Origin: Haloarcula marismortui ATCC 43049
Lineage (GTDB): Archaea > Halobacteriota > Halobacteria > Halobacteriales > Haloarculaceae
NCBI RefSeq assembly: GCF_000011085.1
Contig: NC_006396.1
Location: 2,294,001-2,358,000 of the forward strand
Length of the DNA stretch: 64,000 nt
Direction: 5' to 3'
The position numbers were made by a program, and so were the translations under genes. Positions 59,185 through 64,000 of this stretch are shown here, piece after piece (position 1 is the first letter of the stretch; each line of letters begins with the position of its first letter). The notes under the pieces are model-generated. The model saw only the letters and a program-made list of their open reading frames with translations, was not told the origin of the DNA and made no database searches.

Positions 59185-59913
59185 ATGGGGGTTTCGACGC
59201 TTGCGTTCGTCGGGTGTACTGGTGGGGCTGGAACAACAAGGCTGACAGTCGAGACAGCGGCGACACTGGCCCGGGGTGGGCGGTCCGTCGCTGTCGTCGA
59301 CGCAGCCTTCGGCACACAGGGGCTGGCGACGTACGTCGACGGGCGGCTCGATGCCGACGTGACCGCGGTAGCCGTCGGCGACGCGTCAGTCGATGAGGCA
59401 CTGTTCGAGTGGGATATCGACGCCGACGGGCGGGTCGCGCTCTGTCCGGCCCACGCGCCGTTTGAGCGCCTCGCGCGAGCGAAGTCAGCCGAAAGCGCAC
59501 AGGCGCTCGAACAGGCTATCGAAGAGGTAGCCGGCCGGTTCGACCACGTCCTGCTCGATGTGCCGCCGATCGCATCGAATCAGGCCGTCGCCGCTGCCAC
59601 GACCGCACAGCGGCGGGCGCTTGTAGTGCCGGCCAGCCAGCGCGGCAGCGACCTGTTTCCGAGGCAACGAGGCCGACTCCGTGACATCGGCGCACCGGCA
59701 TCGGCCATTGTCGCCACCCGCGTGCACGGCGATGGCGGTGAATCCGTCGAAGACGCGGCACACACCGTTCCACACATCGGACCGGGCGCACCCAGACCGC
59801 TTGCGACGGACCCCGAGTCGGATGTCGCTCCAACTGTCGCCGCGATGGCCGAGGACCTGCTCGATGTCGACCTCGGTCTGACTTTCGAGGACGACGGCCT
59901 GTTCTCCCGCTAG
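59185..59913 (+). CDS. ParA/MinD-like protein without the Walker A lysine
   Basis: The 242-aa protein starts MGVSTLAFVGCTGGAGTTRL. The fold is that of the SIMIBI ATPases: VAVVDAAFGTQGLATYVDGR after the P-loop and HVLLDVPPIASNQAVAAAT in place of the switch II strand (LDxPP). In ParA the P-loop reads KGGxGKT. Here the region is GCTGGAGTTR, so both the signature Lys and the Lys of GKT are missing (T in each place). ATP hydrolysis is therefore doubtful. The gene is convergent with the UspA gene and shares the stop CTAG with it. Confidence 0.82.
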   Translation: MGVSTLAFVGCTGGAGTTRLTVETAATLARGGRSVAVVDAAFGTQGLATYVDGRLDADVTAVAVGDASVDEALFEWDIDADGRVALCPAHAPFERLARAKSAESAQALEQAIEEVAGRFDHVLLDVPPIASNQAVAAATTAQRRALVVPASQRGSDLFPRQRGRLRDIGAPASAIVATRVHGDGGESVEDAAHTVPHIGPGAPRPLATDPESDVAPTVAAMAEDLLDVDLGLTFEDDGLFSR

Positions 59914-60284
59914 GGCAATGGGAGGACGATAACGGGGCGGTCGACGTTGGTCAGGAGGTCCCGAGCCATCGACCCGACGCCGTCGCTGTCGTCGGTCCCA
60001 CGGTGGGGGCCGATGAGGAGTTCGTCCGGGTCGTGCTCGTCAACCGCCGCCAGTATCTCCGTTACGGGCGCTCCGTCTCGCGTCTCCGTCGCGGGCATGA
60101 AGGCTGCGAGCCGCGAGCGGGCGACGTTGACGGCGTCACCAGCGTCGCGCGACGGTGCATCGGGGTCGTGGACCGCGACCACGACGATATCGTGATCGGC
60201 TGCCGAGTCGAGGCGGTGCTGGAGGTAGTCAGCGGCGGCTGCGGTGACGTGGACAGAGCTGGTGGCGAGCAGGAACGTCGTCAT
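59910..60284 (-). CDS. Universal stress protein (UspA family)
   Basis: The start ATG at 60284 gives a 124-aa protein MTTFLLATSSVHVTAAAADY. The Usp fold is visible as HDIVVVAVHDPDAPSRDAGD, DEHDPDELLIGPHRGTDDSD and DLLTNVDRPVIVLPLP at the end. The ATP-binding loop G-x2-G-x9-G-[ST] is only partly matched (GPHRGTDDSDGVGSMARDLL). Several Usp genes are usual in haloarchaea. Its stop lies inside the CTAG shared with the ParA-like gene. Confidence 0.85.
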   Translation of the reverse strand: MTTFLLATSSVHVTAAAADYLQHRLDSAADHDIVVVAVHDPDAPSRDAGDAVNVARSRLAAFMPATETRDGAPVTEILAAVDEHDPDELLIGPHRGTDDSDGVGSMARDLLTNVDRPVIVLPLP

Positions 60285-60425
60285 TGTGTGTCCATGGGTT
60301 CCATTCGGCTTCGTGCTTTCGCTCGTCAGTAGCTGCGCACAGCGGGGAGTGTTATACACATAGTCAGGGGCTCGTAGCCACCGCATGCGTATAGCGAGCG
60401 AACACTCGTTCACGGCACCCCACCG

Positions 60426-60596
60426 ATGAATATGTCCAACGCCCATCCAACCGGTGTGTCGGTGTTCGTCTGTCCGTTTTGCGAGCAGACGTTCGACCAG
60501 CCGCAATCGACGTGTGCAAACTGCGATAGCACCGTCGTCGTCCCGCTGGAAAACCAGTTCGTGTATCGCGATATCCTCTCGATGTGCGGGACGTAG
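60426..60596 (+). CDS. 56-aa zinc-ribbon microprotein
   Basis: From ATG 60426 the protein reads MNMSNAHPTGVSVFVCPFCE and continues through CANCDST to TAG 60594-60596. Two CxxC knuckles (CPFC and CANC) define a small zinc ribbon. The tail has a basic Arg (VYRDILSM). A second ATG two codons in is possible. Function unknown; about 85 bp separate it from the exonuclease gene downstream. Confidence 0.7.
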   Translation: MNMSNAHPTGVSVFVCPFCEQTFDQPQSTCANCDSTVVVPLENQFVYRDILSMCGT

Positions 60597-60681
60597 GCCG
60601 GCCAGTCGAACGCGTTGCAGGCCCTTCACGACTCCAGTCGCACCGACGGGCTTACATACAGCCCAACCTGTACCCGAGAGC

Positions 60682-61419
60682 GTGCGCGTCGAGAACAGTT
60701 TCATCGGAACCGACGGCGTCGGGGAGAAGACCGAGCGGTCCATCTGGGAGCAGGGCGTCACCCACTGGGACGAGTTCGAACCGTCCGTCGTCGGCGGCCA
60801 GCGCGGCGACCGCATCCAGCAGTTCATCGACGAGGGACGGGACCGGGTGGCCGAGACCGACGTTACCTATTTTGACCACGCGTTTCCCAGCAGCGAGCGC
60901 TGGCGGCTGTACGAGACCTTCCGTGAACGGGCCTGCTTCTTCGACATCGAGACGACCGGACTCGACCAGGACCGCAACCAGGTGACGACGGTGAGCCTCC
61001 ATCAGGACGGGGACACACAGACGCTCATCGCCGGTGACGACCTGACCGCCGGGAACCTCCGGGCCGCGTTCGACGGTGCGGACTTACTGGTGACGTTCAA
61101 CGGCAAGCGCTTCGACGTGCCCTTCCTCGAAGCGAACTTCGATGTCGACCTTGACCGCCCGCATCTAGACCTGATGTACACCTGCAAGAAAATCGGACTC
61201 TCCGGCGGGCTCAAACAGGTCGAGCAGGACATCGGTATCGAGCGGGACCGGCCGGACATCTCGGGCCAAGACGCGGTGCGACTCTGGCGGGAACACGAGC
61301 AGGGCCGCGACGGTGCACTCGAAACACTGGTGTCATACAACCGTGAGGATACGGTGAATCTCAAGACGCTGGCCGAAACCGCCACCGAGCGGCTTGATGA
61401 GCAGATTTTTGTTGGCTGA
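60682..61419 (+). CDS. RNase H-fold exonuclease (DnaQ/YprB-like)
   Basis: The likely start is GTG 60682 (MRVENSFIGTDGVGEKTERS), 245 aa; a TATA-like CTTACA lies about 30 nt upstream. The DEDDh-type motifs are seen: ACFFDIETTGL (Exo I), VTFNGKRFDVPFLEANFDVD (Exo II-like), and NREDTVNLKTLAE (Exo III-like). This is the YprB family, which is predicted to be a 3'-5' exonuclease of DNA or RNA. It is adjacent to a zinc-ribbon gene on the same strand. The exact substrate is unknown. Confidence 0.85.
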   Translation: MRVENSFIGTDGVGEKTERSIWEQGVTHWDEFEPSVVGGQRGDRIQQFIDEGRDRVAETDVTYFDHAFPSSERWRLYETFRERACFFDIETTGLDQDRNQVTTVSLHQDGDTQTLIAGDDLTAGNLRAAFDGADLLVTFNGKRFDVPFLEANFDVDLDRPHLDLMYTCKKIGLSGGLKQVEQDIGIERDRPDISGQDAVRLWREHEQGRDGALETLVSYNREDTVNLKTLAETATERLDEQIFVG

Positions 61420-61515
61420 CTCTAGGGACGAGAATCGTCACCACACCCCCATTGTTTCAGGTGGAGCGGAGGCGGTGGCTGGCAGCCGTGGAGTGTTAGC
61501 GGGAGTATTACCGAG

Positions 61516-61827
61516 CTATCGACTCCAAAACGGCGTGTGGCCGTGGCCGAGGATGATAGAAGCCACGTGCCAGACAACGAGGTCGAGGAACAGCGCCGTA
61601 TTCTGCCCCGTACCGATGCCGTAGAGCGACGGGAGATACAGCAGCGGCAGCAATACCGCACCCCAGAACGCAAACGGTCGGACACCGACGAGTGTCACGG
61701 TCCAGACCCCGCGAGCCGCAAACACGAGCGTATCGAGGTATTGACCGAGGTCTGTCAGTCGCAGTCTGTCGGCGTCGCTCCGGTGCGGGAGCGGAGGGCT
61801 ATCACCGCTTGATGACCCCACCCTCAC
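61516..61827 (-). CDS. 103-aa membrane protein
   Basis: The protein begins MRVGSSSGDSPPLPHRSDAD and has two hydrophobic helices, VWTVTLVGVRPFAFWGAVLL onward and FLDLVVWHVASIILGHGHTP. The C-terminus ends FWSR. It is common in haloarchaea without a name. Function unknown. It is convergent with the exonuclease gene. Confidence 0.65.
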   Translation of the reverse strand: MRVGSSSGDSPPLPHRSDADRLRLTDLGQYLDTLVFAARGVWTVTLVGVRPFAFWGAVLLPLLYLPSLYGIGTGQNTALFLDLVVWHVASIILGHGHTPFWSR

Positions 61828-61946
61828 TCCCCCTGTCTGGCCTCGGTATCATTAATCGAATCAACAGTATACCGCACCTAATCGATGGTCACTACACAGA
61901 TAGACGACCGCGCCAGCGCGTCTATGTGTATTCACGTCCACAGGTA

Positions 61947-61963
61947 CTGTCATTTTGTGACAG
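61947..61963 (-). terminator. Hairpin after the 55-aa zinc-ribbon gene
   Basis: CTGTCA-TTTTG-TGACAG is a perfect 6-bp inverted repeat starting 3 bp beyond the stop codon on the minus strand. It could act as a terminator or as an operator for the next gene. Confidence 0.35.
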
Positions 61964-61966
61964 GAA

Positions 61967-62134
61967 TTACACTGGATTCACGGCGTCCCCACAATCCGGG
62001 CACGCGGCGAGCATCCGCGGCCAGTCGCCGGCCCTGTCGTACGCGATGACGAGATTCGCTGCGGGAATCGTCACGTCACAGGCAGGACACTGCCCGAGCG
62101 GTGGGTCAACCGTTTCTGTGTCACTGTCCCACAT
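61967..62134 (-). CDS. 55-aa zinc-ribbon microprotein
   Basis: The frame runs from ATG 62134 to TAA 61967. The protein MWDSDTETVDPPLGQCPACD continues through CPDCGD to a short VNPV tail, with two CxxC knuckles for zinc. The long spacing (about 27 residues) holds a predicted strand (NLVIAYDR). A hairpin follows the stop. Function unknown; one of several such proteins in this window. Confidence 0.75.
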   Translation of the reverse strand: MWDSDTETVDPPLGQCPACDVTIPAANLVIAYDRAGDWPRMLAACPDCGDAVNPV

Positions 62135-62194
62135 GCATCGAGCTACGCACTCAATACATATTGTTATCAGGCTCCTACGGAGTGTGCGGCACGT

Positions 62195-62479
62195 TTACGT
62201 GTCGTCGCTGTCCTGTGGCGGCCGCTCGGATAATCGGTCGAACCGACGCTGTGTCTCGCTCGCCCGGTTATCGGTTTCGTCGGGCTCATGGATTACATCC
62301 ACAAGCGCCGCGTCTGCAACAGTGATTTCCAGAACCACGTCGGCCGTCCGCGCCTCGGTCGGCAGTTCGGTCGCCGCAATATCGAGGGCAGACAGTCCGT
62401 CCTCGGTGTCCACTTCCAGCGTGGCGATCCCGTCTTCGATCCGGTCGACGACGGCGGTGTAGGTTCCGTCAGGTAGCAT
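62195..62479 (-). CDS. DUF3006-type protein
   Basis: The start ATG at 62479 gives a 94-aa protein MLPDGTYTAVVDRIEDGIAT. The N-terminal 60 residues form a small beta barrel-like DUF3006 domain (DRIEDGIATLEVDTEDG, DVVLEITVADAAL). Its ATG overlaps the stop of the larger hydrolase gene (TAATG), so the two are coupled. In bacteria DUF3006 genes often neighbour ComEC-type hydrolases, as here. Function unknown. Confidence 0.85.
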   Translation of the reverse strand: MLPDGTYTAVVDRIEDGIATLEVDTEDGLSALDIAATELPTEARTADVVLEITVADAALVDVIHEPDETDNRASETQRRFDRLSERPPQDSDDT

Positions 62480-63915
62480 TAGTAGCTCCGTTTCAGTATG
62501 GTCTCGTTGTCGGCGTCGGTCACAGTGACTGTGTCGCCGCCGTTGTTCCATATCGGACGCCCCGACCCCCAGTAAAGGTCGGTGTCCGTGTCGGTGCCGC
62601 TGCCGGTGTGCAGCGTCACGGTTTCGTCCGGGCCGAGAGTGAATCCGTCGGGGACGGTGTAGCTGTGGCCGGCGTCATCGCTGACCGTCCAGCCGCCCAT
62701 TTCCAGCGGCTCCGCGCCCGCGTTCCGGAACACGACGTACTCGTCGTTGAGGTTGTCCCGGTCGTCGCCCGCCGCATCGGCGCGCACCCGGTCGATAATC
62801 AGGTCGCCACTTGTGTTCTCGGCGGGCGTTCCCCCGTCAGTTGCGGTTGGGCCCGGTGTATCAGTCCGCGGGGACGAGCGGGGCAGGTAGGTCGCTCGCG
62901 GCGTAACCGATTCGGTCGCACCCGGCGCAATCGGGTCCCCAGTGCGGAGTGACAGCGGGTCGGTCGGCGCTGCCCGCTGCGTGCTGACGGTCACAGCGGT
63001 CCCGTTGCTAGTCAAGACGGTGTCCCCGTGGGTTGCGGTCCAGTATGCCGGAACCGAACGCGCCGTAAGGCGCTGGAGCGTCTCGTTGTTCGGATGGCCG
63101 TACTGCGAATCGTAGGCGCTCGAGACCACCACGGTCCGGGGGTCGACGGCGTCGAGTAGCGGCCCGCTCGTGCTTAACGCGCTGCCGTGGTGGCCGGCTT
63201 TCAGTACGGTGGCCCTGAGCGCCGCTCCGTAGGTATCGACGAGATACGCCTCCTGGTCGTCCTCCGCATCGCCGGTAAAGAGAAAGCTCGTCTCACCGTG
63301 CTCGATTCGGAGGACGATGTTGTTCTCGTTTCGCGCCGCGTTTTCCAGATACGGCTCCGGCGGGCCGAGCACGGTCGTCTCGACGCCGGAAAACGGAATC
63401 CGGTCGCCCTCGCGCGTTTCGTACAGCGTCACGTTGTGGGCTTCGACGGCGTCGAGGTACCGCTCGTAGGTCTGCGTGCTCGCGGCGATACCGGGGTCGT
63501 ACACCGCACCGACGCCGCTTTTCTCGGTCTCGTAGTGCCTGATGACGGCCGCATTACCACCAATGTGGTCGGCGTCGTTGTGCGAGACGACGAAGTGGTC
63601 TATGCGGTCGATGCCCTGCCGGTCGAGGTACTGGAGGACGTACTCGCCGTCGTCGGTGAAGTCCCCGGAGTCGATGAGCATCGTCTCGTTGTCTGGGCTG
63701 ACCAGCAGGGTCGCCACCGACTGGCCGACGTTGATGAAGTGGACCTCTAACGTCCCGTTCGCCGCGGCCGGTGAGGGTGCGTCCGGCGTCGTCGTCTCGG
63801 TCGCGGTCGACTGATCCGCGCTGCTGTCTACCCCGTTTGCCACGAACCCGCCACAGCCGGCAAGCACCAGTAGCGCCGCGACTGCCAAGGACTCGACACG
63901 GGGACTCCGTACCAT
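62479..63915 (-). CDS. ComEC/Rec2-like metallo-beta-lactamase-fold lipoprotein with LTD domain
   Basis: The 478-aa protein starts with a lipobox (LLVLAGCGG) but no Tat Arg pair. The metal-binding motif HNDADHIGG (residues about 113-121), then TGDAEDD, and a terminal GHHGSA are those of the ComEC-type hydrolases. A Thr/Pro-rich linker (about 350-372) leads to a C-terminal lamin-tail-like domain (LNDEYVVFRNAGAEPLEMGG to DADNETILKRSY). It therefore looks like a secreted nuclease or phosphodiesterase. It is followed by, and coupled to, a DUF3006 gene. The membrane-channel part of ComEC is absent. Confidence 0.88.
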   Translation of the reverse strand: MVRSPRVESLAVAALLVLAGCGGFVANGVDSSADQSTATETTTPDAPSPAAANGTLEVHFINVGQSVATLLVSPDNETMLIDSGDFTDDGEYVLQYLDRQGIDRIDHFVVSHNDADHIGGNAAVIRHYETEKSGVGAVYDPGIAASTQTYERYLDAVEAHNVTLYETREGDRIPFSGVETTVLGPPEPYLENAARNENNIVLRIEHGETSFLFTGDAEDDQEAYLVDTYGAALRATVLKAGHHGSALSTSGPLLDAVDPRTVVVSSAYDSQYGHPNNETLQRLTARSVPAYWTATHGDTVLTSNGTAVTVSTQRAAPTDPLSLRTGDPIAPGATESVTPRATYLPRSSPRTDTPGPTATDGGTPAENTSGDLIIDRVRADAAGDDRDNLNDEYVVFRNAGAEPLEMGGWTVSDDAGHSYTVPDGFTLGPDETVTLHTGSGTDTDTDLYWGSGRPIWNNGGDTVTVTDADNETILKRSY

Positions 63916-64000
63916 TCCGTCTGTCTACGTGGCCGAGTTATTTGGTACCACTTACCAACTACGTGCCACGGGACAGGGCATATCGTCGCTAGCTCAGAAC

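Noticed and set aside
61896-61930. Imperfect inverted repeat ATAGACG...CGTCTAT upstream of the 103-aa membrane protein gene
   Set aside because: It has a 12-nt loop and modest stem; too weak alone to call an operator or RNA structure.
63970-64000. TAGCTCAG-like word near the window end, as at the D-arm of a tRNA
   Set aside because: Only about 20 bases follow, the acceptor side starts with an unusual T, and no anticodon or T-arm can be seen. Not supported as a tRNA.

Overview
The window is chromosomal DNA of a halophilic archaeon (class Halobacteria), most likely Haloarcula or a close relative; the genus is inferred from general gene content only. Evidence seen directly: GC-rich coding DNA with AT-rich intergenic gaps, very acidic proteins, Tat-type lipoproteins (RR motif followed by a Cys), TATA-like boxes about 25-30 nt upstream of start codons (leaderless transcripts), many ATGA/TGATG start-stop overlaps, and several families confined to haloarchaea. 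I saw no insertion sequence, integrase, CRISPR array, rRNA or convincing tRNA; this is core-like chromosome.

Layout. 1-3.3 kb: end of a phosphohexomutase, a zinc-finger microprotein, a degenerate RecA/KaiC-like protein, a membrane protein and upp. 3.3-7.6 kb: a TAXI-type TRAP uptake operon (binding protein, DUF1850 protein, fused permease). 7.7-16.3 kb: DJ-1/PfpI protein, conserved haloarchaeal proteins, a PiT phosphate transporter, a Tat lipoprotein, a CstA-family transporter and a Get3/ArsA ATPase with a small partner. 16.3-23.8 kb: a CobW-type metallochaperone, small zinc-ribbon and membrane proteins, a cupin, a CNNM/CorC-type protein, a thioredoxin-fold pair, a YrdC/Sua5 enzyme, a Cas4-like protein and a cmi4-like protein. 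23.9-28.9 kb: a large membrane Fe-S oxidoreductase, a TrkA-like protein, a CinA-N protein and hemB. 29-32 kb: a four-gene overlapping DUF4129/DUF58 operon. 32-38.5 kb: histidine kinase, a chemotaxis transducer fused to a RecA-like domain, the ammonium operon amt-glnK-lrp, and CheC. 38.6-46.3 kb: a solute-binding protein and the assimilatory nitrate genes (nasA, narK-type transporter, nirA and a coupled microprotein). 46.4-54.2 kb: hemL, a beta-propeller protein, prs, an aldehyde dehydrogenase, an SLC13 permease and a second soluble transducer. 54.5-64 kb: ileS, a small DUF4177-like protein, a uracil-DNA glycosylase, a HIT protein, a ParA-like protein, a UspA protein, an RNase H-fold exonuclease, zinc-ribbon microproteins, and a ComEC-like hydrolase with DUF3006.

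How the genes work together. The clearest physiological theme is nitrogen: ammonium uptake and its PII sensor (35.4-37.1 kb) with an Lrp regulator, then nitrate uptake and two-step reduction to ammonium (40.1-46.3 kb). Siroheme for NirA draws on the tetrapyrrole pathway, and hemL lies divergent from nasA, with hemB 18 kb away. A second theme is chemotaxis and sensing (two soluble transducers, CheC, a PAS kinase). Several proteins keep a recognisable fold but have lost the residues that define catalysis: the Cas4-like nuclease, peroxiredoxin, ParA-like ATPase, one CCG domain, a K+-channel filter, and two RecA-like domains. These, the chemotaxis-RecA fusion and the small coupled ORFs are the best places to look for undescribed biology.
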